From Rhizobium sp. Root708 (lineage in GTDB: Bacteria > Pseudomonadota > Alphaproteobacteria > Rhizobiales > Rhizobiaceae), in the NCBI RefSeq assembly GCF_001429725.1, contig NZ_LMHV01000004.1, positions 1,261 through 65,260 on the forward strand: DNA of 64,000 bases, in the 5' to 3' direction. Below, piece by piece: positions 31,741 through 41,531 of the stretch; within the stretch, counting starts at the first letter, position 1, and the number at the start of each line of letters is the position of its first letter. The translations under genes and the position numbers were made by a program. The notes under the pieces are model-generated. The model made no database searches, was not told the DNA's origin, and worked only from the letters and a program-made list of their open reading frames with translations.

Positions 31741-32226
31741 ATGCCAGAAGAAGACCTCAAGCGGATCGCGGAACAGGAAGCGGTGTTGACTTTCGACACC
31801 TTCGATCTCACGACCGGATGGCAGCTCGGCAAACTCCTGCAGGAGCTAGGCGCGGAGCGCAGCCTGGGCATCGCGATCGACATCACGCTGCATTCGATGC
31901 CGGTCTTCTACGCCGTGCTTCCGGGTGTCACCCCTGACAACGTGCAGTGGGTGCGACGCAAGCGCAATCTGGTGCTGCGCTACTTCAGGAGCAGCTATTC
32001 CATCGGGCTCGATCTCAAGCAGAAGGGCAAGACGGTGGCGGACAACGGTCTTTCGGATGTGGACTACGCGCCGCATGGCGGCAGCTTCCCGATCAACGTC
32101 AAGGGTACGGGCTGCATCGGCGCGGTGACCGTTTCCGGCCTGCCGCAACGCGACGATCACAATCTCGTCGTCGAAGCTCTGGCGTTGATGTTGGCAAAAG
32201 ACCTCGACGCGTTGCGCCTTGCCTGA
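31741..32226 (+). CDS. UPF0303/DUF336 heme-degrading-domain protein
   Basis: 161 aa from ATG 31741; the frame is open to 31714. Pattern EEDLKRIAEQEAVLTFDTFD, then ALELG-like GWQLGKLLQELG and YAPHGGSFPINVKGTGCIGA matches UPF0303 proteins, which share the GlcG/HbpS fold. Biochemical role not established for this branch. Stands alone between the importer operon and the small gene at 32315. Confidence 0.88.
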   Translation: MPEEDLKRIAEQEAVLTFDTFDLTTGWQLGKLLQELGAERSLGIAIDITLHSMPVFYAVLPGVTPDNVQWVRRKRNLVLRYFRSSYSIGLDLKQKGKTVADNGLSDVDYAPHGGSFPINVKGTGCIGAVTVSGLPQRDDHNLVVEALALMLAKDLDALRLA

Positions 32227-32314
32227 GAAGCGTGCGAGCGAAAGAACCAACCGGGCCCGGTGCGAAATGACGCCGGGCTTCGGCTGTACTCCTGATTGAT
32301 CTTTGGTCGGGTGA

Positions 32315-32584
32315 TCAGACCTTGTTGGTCATCCACACTTTAGGAGCGCCAAGTACGCCGCCTGTTCGCATCGCCGCTCTGAGTTCTTCCAGTTTGCCAA
32401 AGGCCTCAGCGGCTTCGGGCGTGGCAAACTCATGCGTCACGGTGACGTCGTTGGGATTGTCGATCGCCTGGAAGACGGCCTCGGAAACCACCCCGTTTGC
32501 CTTCTGGACGGACCTGAACGCGTCGTAGACCTTGCGCCAGGCCGCGTAGTCCGAAACCTCATGCCTTACGAACAGCATCGTCAT
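32315..32584 (-). CDS. Small ferredoxin-like alpha/beta-barrel protein (ABM/EthD type)
   Basis: 89 aa from ATG 32584 (AGGAGG upstream). Starts LFVRHEVSDYAAWRKVYDAF and contains VTVTHEFATPEAAEAFG, the strand-helix pattern of dimeric alpha/beta-barrel monooxygenase-like proteins. Function unknown. The 218-bp gap to 32803 shows no gene. Confidence 0.7.
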   Translation of the reverse strand: MTMLFVRHEVSDYAAWRKVYDAFRSVQKANGVVSEAVFQAIDNPNDVTVTHEFATPEAAEAFGKLEELRAAMRTGGVLGAPKVWMTNKV

Positions 32585-32802
32585 CTCACCCTCCTACTTT
32601 GCATCGACACGTTTCGTTGGGATATCGTCCGCACCCTATCACCGATGGGAATTTTGCGCGCGGTGAAATGCGGTTGAGGCCGATCGGTCGCACCCCGCGC
32701 GGCTTGAGATTCAGGCCATGGCTTCGTTGCGCGCAGCCAATGCGACGCGCCCTTTGAAATTCGCCGCTTCGCTGCGATACTTCCACCGAAGGATCGAGAT
32801 CG

Positions 32803-33381
32803 ATGACGCGTCATTGGGGAATTCTGGCGGCGTTGCTATCACTGGCGCTCATCAGTGCCGGACCGGCTGATGACGGGCGCTGGTATGCCGGAGGCTATTC
32901 CTTCTCTGATGAACTCGGTGGCTTCCGAATCCTATCGGTGAGCGGCTCCGGCACGCTAGACGATCCGATCGAAATCCAGGAGCAGTTGAACCTCTCAACG
33001 CCCGTCACCCTTGTGATCCGGGGGGCAAATCCCTCCCGGCTCGATGCCACGGAACAGACCGGCGTTCACTTCCGCATTACCATCGTGAACAGGAGTGGAC
33101 TTGGATGGATCGGTTTCGGCTTCGAACTCCAGGAAATCCGCGGCAAGCCAAGCGATTTCGATGATGGGCTGTCGTTCGGACAGACGAACCCCAATCCCGA
33201 TTTTATTTCATCCAATCGGTTTTCGCGTTTTGAAAGCCGTTTCGAAAGCTACGACCGGTTGAGCTTCGAAGACGGCCATGTCGATCCGCTGGATCTCGCC
33301 GCGTTCGGATTCTTCGTCACCGACATGACGCCGGTGCCGGAGTTCTATCTTGTGCAGGATCCGCGCATACCATCGTCATGA
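32803..33381 (+). CDS. Secreted hypothetical protein
   Basis: 192 aa from ATG 32803. N-terminal signal-like segment (GILAALLSLALISAG) then a beta-rich domain: WYAGGYSFSDELGGFRILS, GSGTLDDPIEIQEQL, VHFRITIVNRSGLGWIGFGF. Similar proteins occur across Rhizobiales but I know no function. Ends at a perfect terminator shared with the convergent epimerase gene. Confidence 0.7.
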   Translation: MTRHWGILAALLSLALISAGPADDGRWYAGGYSFSDELGGFRILSVSGSGTLDDPIEIQEQLNLSTPVTLVIRGANPSRLDATEQTGVHFRITIVNRSGLGWIGFGFELQEIRGKPSDFDDGLSFGQTNPNPDFISSNRFSRFESRFESYDRLSFEDGHVDPLDLAAFGFFVTDMTPVPEFYLVQDPRIPSS

Positions 33382-33399
33382 GGCGCAGGTCGACTGAAA

Positions 33400-33429
33400 G
33401 AAAGCGGCGCCATCGATGGCGCCGCTTTC
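33400..33429. terminator. Bidirectional terminator between convergent genes
   Basis: GAAAGCGGCGCCAT pairs exactly with ATGGCGCCGCTTTC around a CG centre; a 30-bp perfect palindrome between stops at 33381 (plus) and 33438 (minus). Confidence 0.75.
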
Positions 33430-33437
33430 CTGTCGTT

Positions 33438-34697
33438 TCAGATCTTGCCGCCCGCCTCGGGGATCACCTTGGTCAGGCTGCCGTTTGCCGGGAAGAGGGG
33501 GATCAGGCAGGCCTGCAGGGCGTGGTAGATGTCGCCCTTGCCCGGGAACAGGCTGTGCGAGGGAACGAGGTTTTCCGTCAGTTCCTCATGCCAGCCGCCG
33601 TTCTTGTGATCGATGAAGGCGCGTTCGATCACGTTCCAGATTCGGCGGTAGTGTTCCTCGTGGTAGTCGCTCGGCAGGTGCTCGTTCAGGAAGTGTGCGG
33701 CAGCAGCGCCTTCGCAGGCCGGCCACCACAGCTTGTTGCGCTTGGCGGGCTTGTCGTCCCAGTCGAGCGTATAGAAGAAGCCGCCCTTGTCGTTGTCCCA
33801 ACCGAGTGCGATCGACTGCGAGAACAGGCTCTTGGCCGCATCCGGCATCCATTCCTGCTTCTTGCCGCCGAGCACCCAGAGCTGCAGGAGGAGACGCGCC
33901 CATTCCAGCCAGTGGCCGGGGGTGGTGCCTGCCGGGCGGAACATCTCGTTCGGATGATAGTAATCCTTGTCGAGGCCCCAATCGGTGCTGAAGTGTTCGG
34001 CAACGCGCCAGCCGACCGAGCCTGCCGCGCGGCGGATGACGAGGTCGGCGATGCTTTCGGCCTTGGCGAGATAATCGCGGTCACCAGTCGCCTCGAAGGC
34101 CGCCATCAGAGCTTCGGTGAGGTGCATGTTGGAGTTCTGGCCACGGTAGTTGCCGCCGTCGAGCGCCTGCCAGTCGGCGGTGAACTCCTCGGCAATCGCA
34201 CCGTGCTTGGCTTCCCAGAACTTCGTGTTCAGGACTTCGGTGATGTCGGCAAGCATGCCGTCGGCCAGCGGATGGCCGACCGTCTTGGCGGAAGACGCCG
34301 CGAGTAGCACGAAGGCGTGACCATAGCCTTGCTTGTTTGAATCAACAGGGCCGTTGTCGTCGAGCGACCAGAAATAGCCACCGTTCTTGGTGTCGCGGTG
34401 ATGGTTCCAGATGTACTGCATGCCGTGATCGACAACGTCGGCGGCGCCGGGGCGGCCGAGAAGGGTGCCGATCGAAAAGCAGTGGACGGCGCGCGACGCG
34501 ATATGGATCGGACGCACTTGGCCGGCGGCGTTCAGCGGCTTGCCGGTATCATCGAGATCGAAGAAGCCGCCCTTGGGGTTGATAGAGTCGTGCTGGAAGA
34601 AATCGAAGAGGCCGTTTGCCTGTGCTAGAAGCCAGTCGCGGTGATAGGGGCGGGTGGTCCAGTTTCCGAGCGCGGCGTCGCCGTTTGCAAGTGCCAT
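33438..34697 (-). CDS. AGE family epimerase/isomerase
   Basis: 419 aa from ATG 34697 with GGAGGAGTAAC upstream; the open frame continues upstream without family character. An (alpha/alpha)6-barrel enzyme of the N-acylglucosamine 2-epimerase/YihS group: GLFDFFQHDSINPKGGFFDL, HCFSIGTLLGRPGAADV, FWSLDDNGPVDSNKQGYGHA and WKGPYHNGR-like GGWHEEL residues. It isomerises or epimerises a hexose (mannose/fructose or related). Divergent from metH across 172 bp. Substrate not predictable from sequence. Confidence 0.88.
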   Translation of the reverse strand: MALANGDAALGNWTTRPYHRDWLLAQANGLFDFFQHDSINPKGGFFDLDDTGKPLNAAGQVRPIHIASRAVHCFSIGTLLGRPGAADVVDHGMQYIWNHHRDTKNGGYFWSLDDNGPVDSNKQGYGHAFVLLAASSAKTVGHPLADGMLADITEVLNTKFWEAKHGAIAEEFTADWQALDGGNYRGQNSNMHLTEALMAAFEATGDRDYLAKAESIADLVIRRAAGSVGWRVAEHFSTDWGLDKDYYHPNEMFRPAGTTPGHWLEWARLLLQLWVLGGKKQEWMPDAAKSLFSQSIALGWDNDKGGFFYTLDWDDKPAKRNKLWWPACEGAAAAHFLNEHLPSDYHEEHYRRIWNVIERAFIDHKNGGWHEELTENLVPSHSLFPGKGDIYHALQACLIPLFPANGSLTKVIPEAGGKI

Positions 34698-34807
34698 GTT
34701 ACTCCTCCGATTTCGTGCACAAAGCCTTTGCAACCGCCTATATAGGGGCCGCTCGAGTCTGTCATCTGCCCAGCGCCGCAAAGGCGCCACATGAGATGGA
34801 TATATTG

Positions 34808-34827
34808 ACATAAAGATATCTTTATGT
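34808..34827. promoter_or_regulatory. Perfect 20-bp palindrome upstream of metH (SahR-like operator candidate)
   Basis: ACATAAAGAT followed at once by its exact reverse complement, 43 bp before the metH start and within an AT-rich promoter. ArsR-family SahR repressors, which sense S-adenosylhomocysteine, are reported to control methionine-cycle genes in proteobacteria through palindromes of this general type; the match to their exact motif is from memory. No SAM riboswitch is seen in this leader. Confidence 0.6.
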
Positions 34828-34869
34828 GATTGGACCATTTGGTCTGTAACGACGTCAAGGAGTCCGCCC

Positions 34870-37800
34870 GTGTTTGATACTCTGTTTGGTTCCGAAGGGG
34901 CAAAGCGCGACGGTAGTGAAGTGTTTGCTGCGCTCAAGAAAGCCGCGAGCGAACGCATCCTCGTTCTTGACGGCGCCATGGGCACGCAGATCCAGGGGCT
35001 GGGCTTCGATGAAGACCATTTCCGCGGCGATCGTTTCATCGGCTGTGCCTGTCACCAGAAGGGCAACAACGACCTCCTGATCCTGTCGCAGCCTGATGCG
35101 ATCGAGGAGATCCATTACAAATACGCCAAGGCCGGCGCCGATATCCTCGAGACCAACACCTTCTCGTCGACCCGCATCGCGCAGGCCGACTATGCGATGG
35201 AAGGCGAAGTCTACGCCCTCAACAAGGAAGGCGCTGAGATCGTGCGCCGCGCTTGCATTCGCGCCGAGCGTGAAGATGGCCGCCGCCGGTTCGTGGCCGG
35301 TGCCATCGGCCCGACGAACCGCACCGCGTCGATTTCGCCCGATGTCAACAATCCGGGCTTCCGCGCTGTCAGTTTCGACGACCTGCGCATTGCTTATGGC
35401 GAGCAGATCGACGGCCTGATCGACGGTGGCGCCGACATCATCCTGATCGAGACGATCTTCGACACGCTGAACGCCAAGGCTGCGATCTTCGCCTGCGAGG
35501 AGCGCTTCGAAGCGAAGGGCATCCGCCTTCCTGTCATGATCTCAGGCACAATCACCGATCTTTCCGGCCGCACGCTGTCGGGCCAGACGCCGTCGGCGTT
35601 CTGGAACTCGGTGCGTCACACCAACCCGTTCACGATCGGCCTCAACTGCGCGCTCGGCGCCAACGCCATGCGTCCGCACCTGCAGGAGCTGTCGGGCGTT
35701 GCCGATACCTTCATCTGCGCCTATCCGAATGCCGGCCTGCCCAACGAGTTCGGCCAGTATGACGAGACGCCTGAGCTGATGGCGGCGCAGATCGACGAGT
35801 TCGCCCGCGAGGGTCTCGTCAATATCGTCGGCGGCTGCTGCGGCTCGACGCCGGAGCATATCAAGGCGATTGCCGAAGTCGTTTCCAAGTACAAGCCGCG
35901 TCCGATCCCTGAGCATCGGCCGTTCATGTCGCTGTCGGGCCTCGAGCCTTTCGAGCTCACCAAGGACATCCCCTTCGTCAACGTCGGTGAGCGCACCAAC
36001 GTTACGGGTTCGGCTCGCTTCCGCAAGCTGATCACCAATGCCGATTACACGGCAGCGCTCGATGTGGCGCGCGATCAAGTGGAGAACGGCGCGCAGATCA
36101 TCGACATCAACATGGACGAAGGCCTGATCGATTCCGAAAAGGCGATGGTCGAATTCCTGAACCTGATCGCCGCCGAGCCGGATATCGCTCGCGTGCCCGT
36201 CATGATCGACAGTTCCAAGTTCTCGATCATCGAATCCGGTCTGAAGCGGGTTCAGGGCAAGCCGATCGTCAACTCGATCTCGCTCAAGGAAGGCGAGGAG
36301 AACTTCCTGGCGCAGGCGAGGTTGCTGCATGCCTATGGCGCGGCTGTCGTCGTCATGGCCTTCGACGAGACCGGGCAGGCGGATACCTATGACCGCAAGG
36401 TCGAGATCTGCACGCGCGCCTACAAGCTCTTGACCGAGAAGGCGGGCTTCCCGCCCGAGGACATCATCTTCGACCCGAACGTCTTTGCGGTCGCGACCGG
36501 TATCGAAGAGCACAACAATTACGGCGTCGACTTCATCGAGGCGACACGGACGATCCGCGAGCGCATGCCGCTGGTGCATATTTCGGGCGGCGTTTCGAAC
36601 CTCTCCTTCTCGTTCCGCGGCAACGAGCCGGTGCGCGAGGCGATGCACGCCGTGTTTCTCTACCACGCCATCCAGGCGGGCATGGACATGGGCATCGTCA
36701 ACGCCGGCCAGCTGGCGGTCTACGACCAGATTGATGCGGAACTACGCGAGGCCTGCGAGGACGTGGTGCTGAACCGCCGCGCTGATGCGACCGAGCGGCT
36801 GCTTGAAGTGGCGGAGAAGTTCCGTGGCGGTGCGGCGCGCGAGGGACGCGTGCAGGATCTCTCCTGGCGTGAATGGTCGGTCGAGAAGCGGCTTGAACAC
36901 GCTTTGGTCAACGGCATTACCGAATATATCGATGCCGATACGGAAGAGGCGCGCCTTGCCGCGGCCCGTCCGCTGCACGTCATCGAAGGCCCACTGATGG
37001 CCGGCATGAACGTCGTCGGCGATCTCTTCGGCTCGGGCAAGATGTTCCTGCCGCAGGTCGTCAAGTCGGCGCGCGTGATGAAGCAGGCCGTGGCCGTGCT
37101 GCTCCCCTACATGGAAGAGGAGAAGCGGCTGAATGGCGGCGATGAGCGCAAGGCTGCCGGCAAGATTCTGATGGCGACCGTCAAGGGCGATGTCCACGAT
37201 ATCGGCAAGAACATCGTCGGCGTCGTGCTTGCCTGCAACAATTACGAGATCATCGACCTCGGCGTCATGGTGCCGGCGACGAAGATCCTCGAGACCGCCG
37301 TTGCCGAGAAAGTTGATATCATCGGTCTTTCCGGCCTGATCACGCCGTCGCTCGACGAAATGGTGCATGTCGCCGCTGAAATGGAGCGTCAGGGACTGGA
37401 TCTGCCGCTGCTGATCGGTGGCGCGACGACGAGCCGTGTCCACACGGCGGTCAAGATCCATCCGGGCTACAACAAGGGCCAGGCCGTGTATGTGACGGAT
37501 GCCAGCCGCGCCGTCGGTGTCGTCTCGACGCTGCTGTCGCCCGACAATCGCGATGGCTATGTGGCCGATATCCGCGCCGAATACGCCAAGGTCGCAGCGG
37601 CGCATGCGCGCAGCGAGGCCGAGAAGGTGCGCCTGCCGCTCGTCCGCGCCCGCGAAAATGCGCAACAGGTCGATTGGGCGGCCTACAAGCCGACCAAGCC
37701 GAGCTTCCTCGGCACCAAGGTTTTCGACGGCTACGATCTGGCCGATATCGCGACGTACATCGATTGGACGCCGTTCTTCCAGACTTGGGAGCTGCGTGGC

Positions 37801-38643
37801 CGGTTCCCGGCCATTCTCGAGGACGAGAAGCAGGGCGAGGCTGCTCGTGCGCTCTGGGCCGATGCGCAGGCGATGCTGAAGCAGATTATCGACGAGAAGT
37901 GGTTCCACCCGCGCGCCGTCATCGGCTTTTGGCCGGCGAACGCGGTTGGCGACGATATCCGTCTGTTCAAGGACGAGAGCCGCAAGGACGAGCTCGCCAC
38001 CTTCTTCACGCTGCGCCAGCAGTTGTCGAAGCGTGACGGGCGGCCGAACGTCGCGTTGTCGGACTTCGTTGCGCCTGCCGAGAGCGGTGTGCAGGACTAT
38101 GTCGGCGGTTTCGTCGTCACGGCTGGTATCGAGGAAGTCGCGATCGCGGAACGCTTCGAACGCGCCAACGACGACTATTCGTCGATTCTGGTCAAGGCGC
38201 TGGCCGATCGCTTCGCTGAAGCCTTCGCCGAACGCATGCATGAACAGGTTCGCCGCGAGTATTGGGGTTACGCCAAGGATGAGCAGCTCAGCAACATGCA
38301 GCTCATCACAGAGGAATATGCCGGTATCCGTCCGGCACCAGGCTATCCGGCGCAGCCCGACCATACCGAAAAGAAGACGCTGTTCGGCCTGCTCGATGCG
38401 GAGAAGGCGGCAGGCGTGACGCTCACCGAGAGCTACGCGATGTGGCCGGGCTCTTCCGTTTCCGGCATCTACATCGGCCACCCCGATTCCTACTACTTCG
38501 GCGTTGCCAAGGTGGAGCGGGATCAGGTCGAGGATTACGCGAAACGCAAGGGCATGGAGGTTGCCGAGGTCGAGCGTTGGCTTGGGCCGGTTCTCAACTA
38601 CGTGCCGCGCAAGCGTGACGAAGACATCGAGGACGCGGCCTGA
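34870..38643 (+). CDS. metH: Cobalamin-dependent methionine synthase
   Basis: Transfers methyl from 5-methyltetrahydrofolate through cobalamin to homocysteine, making methionine. 1257 aa from GTG 34870 (AAGGAG upstream), all four modules intact: homocysteine domain (about 20-335; zinc Cys near 260 and in [10 protein letters not shown] near 322), pterin domain from [13 protein letters not shown] (about 370-620), cobalamin domain with DVHDIGKN, axial His about 777, and the reactivation domain (about 930-1240) with [12 protein letters not shown]. Length and order agree with the E. coli enzyme. Monocistronic, with a palindromic operator candidate upstream. Confidence 0.98.
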   Translation: MFDTLFGSEGAKRDGSEVFAALKKAASERILVLDGAMGTQIQGLGFDEDHFRGDRFIGCACHQKGNNDLLILSQPDAIEEIHYKYAKAGADILETNTFSSTRIAQADYAMEGEVYALNKEGAEIVRRACIRAEREDGRRRFVAGAIGPTNRTASISPDVNNPGFRAVSFDDLRIAYGEQIDGLIDGGADIILIETIFDTLNAKAAIFACEERFEAKGIRLPVMISGTITDLSGRTLSGQTPSAFWNSVRHTNPFTIGLNCALGANAMRPHLQELSGVADTFICAYPNAGLPNEFGQYDETPELMAAQIDEFAREGLVNIVGGCCGSTPEHIKAIAEVVSKYKPRPIPEHRPFMSLSGLEPFELTKDIPFVNVGERTNVTGSARFRKLITNADYTAALDVARDQVENGAQIIDINMDEGLIDSEKAMVEFLNLIAAEPDIARVPVMIDSSKFSIIESGLKRVQGKPIVNSISLKEGEENFLAQARLLHAYGAAVVVMAFDETGQADTYDRKVEICTRAYKLLTEKAGFPPEDIIFDPNVFAVATGIEEHNNYGVDFIEATRTIRERMPLVHISGGVSNLSFSFRGNEPVREAMHAVFLYHAIQAGMDMGIVNAGQLAVYDQIDAELREACEDVVLNRRADATERLLEVAEKFRGGAAREGRVQDLSWREWSVEKRLEHALVNGITEYIDADTEEARLAAARPLHVIEGPLMAGMNVVGDLFGSGKMFLPQVVKSARVMKQAVAVLLPYMEEEKRLNGGDERKAAGKILMATVKGDVHDIGKNIVGVVLACNNYEIIDLGVMVPATKILETAVAEKVDIIGLSGLITPSLDEMVHVAAEMERQGLDLPLLIGGATTSRVHTAVKIHPGYNKGQAVYVTDASRAVGVVSTLLSPDNRDGYVADIRAEYAKVAAAHARSEAEKVRLPLVRARENAQQVDWAAYKPTKPSFLGTKVFDGYDLADIATYIDWTPFFQTWELRGRFPAILEDEKQGEAARALWADAQAMLKQIIDEKWFHPRAVIGFWPANAVGDDIRLFKDESRKDELATFFTLRQQLSKRDGRPNVALSDFVAPAESGVQDYVGGFVVTAGIEEVAIAERFERANDDYSSILVKALADRFAEAFAERMHEQVRREYWGYAKDEQLSNMQLITEEYAGIRPAPGYPAQPDHTEKKTLFGLLDAEKAAGVTLTESYAMWPGSSVSGIYIGHPDSYYFGVAKVERDQVEDYAKRKGMEVAEVERWLGPVLNYVPRKRDEDIEDAA

Positions 38644-38737
38644 TCGGCTGCGTCTTCAGAACTTGATTCAAAGGCTGGACAGATTGATTCAGTTTGTCGC
38701 CGCAAGGTGCTGATCCTGAATCGAAATCAGCTATTGC

Positions 38738-39607
38738 TCAGGCGGTCATCTCGACGAGGATTGCCGTCGTATCGTCGCTCTGCTTGAAGCGCGGGTAGCG
38801 AAGACCCTCCGGGTCCGTCTCCCGCTCGAAGCGCCGGAGTTCTTCGATCATCGGTGCGAGACCCTTTTCGAGGGCTGTGCGGACGAGGCTTGCCGCATCG
38901 TAGGCGGCGTAGAGAACCACGAGATCCGCGAAGCCGTCGCTGCAGACGATGGCGTGCGCCTTGCCGTTGATCTCCAGCCGTTCCGAAACCAGATGATCCG
39001 CCGATTCAGGCACGAGGCCCAGTGTCCAGATGCCGCCTGCGGTGTTCTGGCTTTCACGGTGCCGGCGCAGGGCCGTCAGCGTTTCCGGATTGCCGAGCGC
39101 GCCGCCATCCTTGGTAATGCCGCCGGTGCGAGCGATATGGCTTTGCGCATGTGCCTGCTCCCTGATGTAGGCGTCGGGAATGGCCATGTGAAAGCTCACC
39201 GATCCATCTGCCTGCAAGAGGAAGACGCAGGAATCGCCGAGGCCATAGAAGGTCAAACCGTGATCGGTTGCATGGATCATCGAGAAGGCGGAAAGCGGCC
39301 AGGCGTAGCGCGGTACATCAGGGTTACTGCCGAGGAATGTCGCCCGGGCATCGACCGAAACTGCGCGGGCGACATCGGAAACCGACGTCTCGCGTGTGAT
39401 CTGTTGCCGAAAGCCATCCGCGAAGCGTGCCGCGACCCAGGCGGCGTCGCTGCCTGATGCGTCCATGTACTGGCGGTCGCCGAGGCCCGTTGCGCCATCG
39501 ATCACGAAGGCGCAGGCCTCGTTGTAGCCGAAGCGGTCGTCGTTCGGCTTTTCGGGATTTCCCGGTACGGAGAGCGCGTCGAGGATCTTGATCGCAGGCG
39601 CCGGCAT
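38738..39607 (-). CDS. PP2C-family protein phosphatase-like
   Basis: 289 aa from ATG 39607. PPM fold metal motifs: NDDRFGYN near the N-terminus, FVIDGATGLG, GLGDSCVFLL and C-terminal CSDGFADLVV with QSDDTTAILV. Bacterial members dephosphorylate Ser/Thr phosphoproteins in the cytoplasm. No kinase gene is adjacent. Upstream and downstream neighbours give no hint of the substrate. Confidence 0.85.
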   Translation of the reverse strand: MPAPAIKILDALSVPGNPEKPNDDRFGYNEACAFVIDGATGLGDRQYMDASGSDAAWVAARFADGFRQQITRETSVSDVARAVSVDARATFLGSNPDVPRYAWPLSAFSMIHATDHGLTFYGLGDSCVFLLQADGSVSFHMAIPDAYIREQAHAQSHIARTGGITKDGGALGNPETLTALRRHRESQNTAGGIWTLGLVPESADHLVSERLEINGKAHAIVCSDGFADLVVLYAAYDAASLVRTALEKGLAPMIEELRRFERETDPEGLRYPRFKQSDDTTAILVEMTA

Positions 39608-39683
39608 CGTTCTTCAATTCCTCGTGGTGGGGGGCGATGGAAGGCCGAACACGTCGGCCTTCGCTTGGGTGGTCAGGCGCTGC

Positions 39684-39971
39684 TCAGCCGAGAACGGGCC
39701 GCATGAAGCTGCGCTCATAGCTGATGATGCTGCGGTTGCGCTTGTCGAGATCGAAGGCCGCCTGGCACTCGGGATCGACGGCCATGCGGGTGCGGTAGTC
39801 TTCGTAGGAGAACAATGCGACCGCGATGTTGTTGGCGCCCTCGGAGGGCAGGAAATAGCCGTGATGGTTGCCGCCCATGCGGTTGACGATCGGAATCCAG
39901 AGCCTGGCGTATTCTTCAAATTCGGCGACCTTGTAGGGGTCGATGACGTAGCGCAGATGGCAAGTAATCAT
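39684..39971 (-). CDS. NIPSNAP family protein
   Basis: 95 aa from ATG 39971. Dimeric alpha/beta-barrel fold with ITCHLRYVIDPYKVAEFEEY and NHHGYFLPSEGANNIAVALF, typical of short bacterial NIPSNAP proteins. Role unknown. It lies between the phosphatase and the MFS gene on the same strand, with short gaps. Confidence 0.85.
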   Translation of the reverse strand: MITCHLRYVIDPYKVAEFEEYARLWIPIVNRMGGNHHGYFLPSEGANNIAVALFSYEDYRTRMAVDPECQAAFDLDKRNRSIISYERSFMRPVLG

Positions 39972-40041
39972 ATGAAATATCTCTGATTGATAGGGCCGGC
40001 AGAAACGCCTGTCGGCCGGTTGCTAGCGTAGTGTGTTGTCG

Positions 40042-41382
40042 TCAGGCGCTCGTGGCAAGCCGTTCATTCAACTCCTCGATGCCAACCTCGGCTTCGACGC
40101 TGTCGCCCTTGGCGATCAGGTATAGCCCGAGCGCGAAGGCAAGCGCTGCGATGAACAGCAGATAGTAGGCATGCGCCATCGGGTTCAGCGGCAGCAACGA
40201 GGCCACCGCAAGCGGTGTCAGGCCGCCGAAGATGGCGTAGGAGACATTGTAGGAGAAGGAGAGGCCGCTAAAGCGGACGCGAGCCGGGAAGGCGCGCACC
40301 ATGACATAGGGCACGGCGCCGACCATGCCGACCGACAGGCCCATGATGGCATAGAGCACGAACAGGACCGTGAGCGACGTCGCGGCATAGGTGTAGAAGG
40401 CGAAGGTCGCAGCAGCAAAGAAGATGCTGGAGACGACGAAGAAGCGTCCCGACCCCACCCGATCGACGATCGCGCCGGCGGCCGCCGTACTGAAGATCAG
40501 GAAGAGCGTGCCGAAGCTGGTGGCGGCAAGTGATTGCTGCGCGGTGTAGCCATAGAGTTTTTGCAGGAAGGTCGCCGTCATCAGCGTCGTGACGACGATG
40601 CCGGCCGAGAGGATCCAGGTCAGCAGCATGGAGATGATGACGCCGCGCTTGTAGTCACGCAGGACTGACTTCAGCGGCAGTTCGGGCGTAAGCGAGCGGG
40701 CCTGCTTCATTTCCGCGAAGACCGGTGTCTCCTGCAGCCAGCGGCGCAGGTAGACGGCAACGAGGCCGAAGATGCCGCCGAGCAGGAACGGGATGCGCCA
40801 GGCGTAGGCCGCGACATCCTCTGGCGTGAAGACGGAATTGATGATCGTGGCGATAAAGGATCCGAGCAGGATGCCGAGCGTCAGGCCGGAGCAGAGGAAG
40901 CCGCAGGCAAAGCCGACGCGGCGAAAGGGAACGTGCTCGGCTACGAAGGTCCAGGCGCCGGGCACTTCGCCGCCGATCGCCGCACCCTGCAGGATGCGCA
41001 TCAGGATGAGCAGGATCGGCGCTGCAACGCCTATCGTTGCGTAGGTGGGCATGGCGGCCATGCCGAGCGTCGAGAGCGCCATCAGAAGGATCGAGAAGGC
41101 GAAGACCCGCTTGCGGCCGAAGAGATCGCCGAAATGGGCAAGCACGATGCCGCCAAGCGGGCGGACCAGATAGCCGGCGGCAAAGATGCCGAAGGTCTGG
41201 ACGGTCACCAGCCACTCCGGCATGTCGGTCGGAAAGAACAGCTTGCCGATCACCGCCGCGAAGAAGACGAAGATGATGAAATCGTAGAACTCAAGCGCGC
41301 CACCGAGGGCCGAGAGGCCGAGTGTGCGGAAATCCTGCGCGGTGAGGCGGCGTGGAGGGGTGACTGATGTGATGGGGGACAT
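40042..41382 (-). CDS. MFS transporter, metabolite:H+ symporter type
   Basis: 446 aa from ATG 41382 (the open frame reaches 41403). Twelve membrane segments. The cytoplasmic loop GDLFGRKRVFAFSILLMALS and ILQGAAIGGEVPGAWTFVAE place it in the MHS/ProP group, which imports carboxylates, proline or betaines with protons. No catabolic gene for a substrate is adjacent on this side. Confidence 0.9.
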   Translation of the reverse strand: MSPITSVTPPRRLTAQDFRTLGLSALGGALEFYDFIIFVFFAAVIGKLFFPTDMPEWLVTVQTFGIFAAGYLVRPLGGIVLAHFGDLFGRKRVFAFSILLMALSTLGMAAMPTYATIGVAAPILLILMRILQGAAIGGEVPGAWTFVAEHVPFRRVGFACGFLCSGLTLGILLGSFIATIINSVFTPEDVAAYAWRIPFLLGGIFGLVAVYLRRWLQETPVFAEMKQARSLTPELPLKSVLRDYKRGVIISMLLTWILSAGIVVTTLMTATFLQKLYGYTAQQSLAATSFGTLFLIFSTAAAGAIVDRVGSGRFFVVSSIFFAAATFAFYTYAATSLTVLFVLYAIMGLSVGMVGAVPYVMVRAFPARVRFSGLSFSYNVSYAIFGGLTPLAVASLLPLNPMAHAYYLLFIAALAFALGLYLIAKGDSVEAEVGIEELNERLATSA

Positions 41383-41531
41383 GATGCTGACTTTGCTGAA
41401 CAAAAAACGTTTAAGCAGTCGTCGCGCATCGAGGTTGTCATTTCAAGCAATTTCCGGCGCTGCAAAATTGAAGCGCCGGAAATGTGGAAACGAGTGTGGC
41501 AAAGCCGCAAAAACTGGGTGCGGCGGCCGGA

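Noticed and set aside
34698..34869. SAM-I or SAM-II riboswitch before metH
   Set aside because: No conserved riboswitch stems seen; the only strong signal is a DNA palindrome typical of a protein operator.
36742..38481. Minus-strand open frame of about 580 codons opposite metH
   Set aside because: metH is unmistakable in this stretch; the antisense product is low-complexity and unlike any family.
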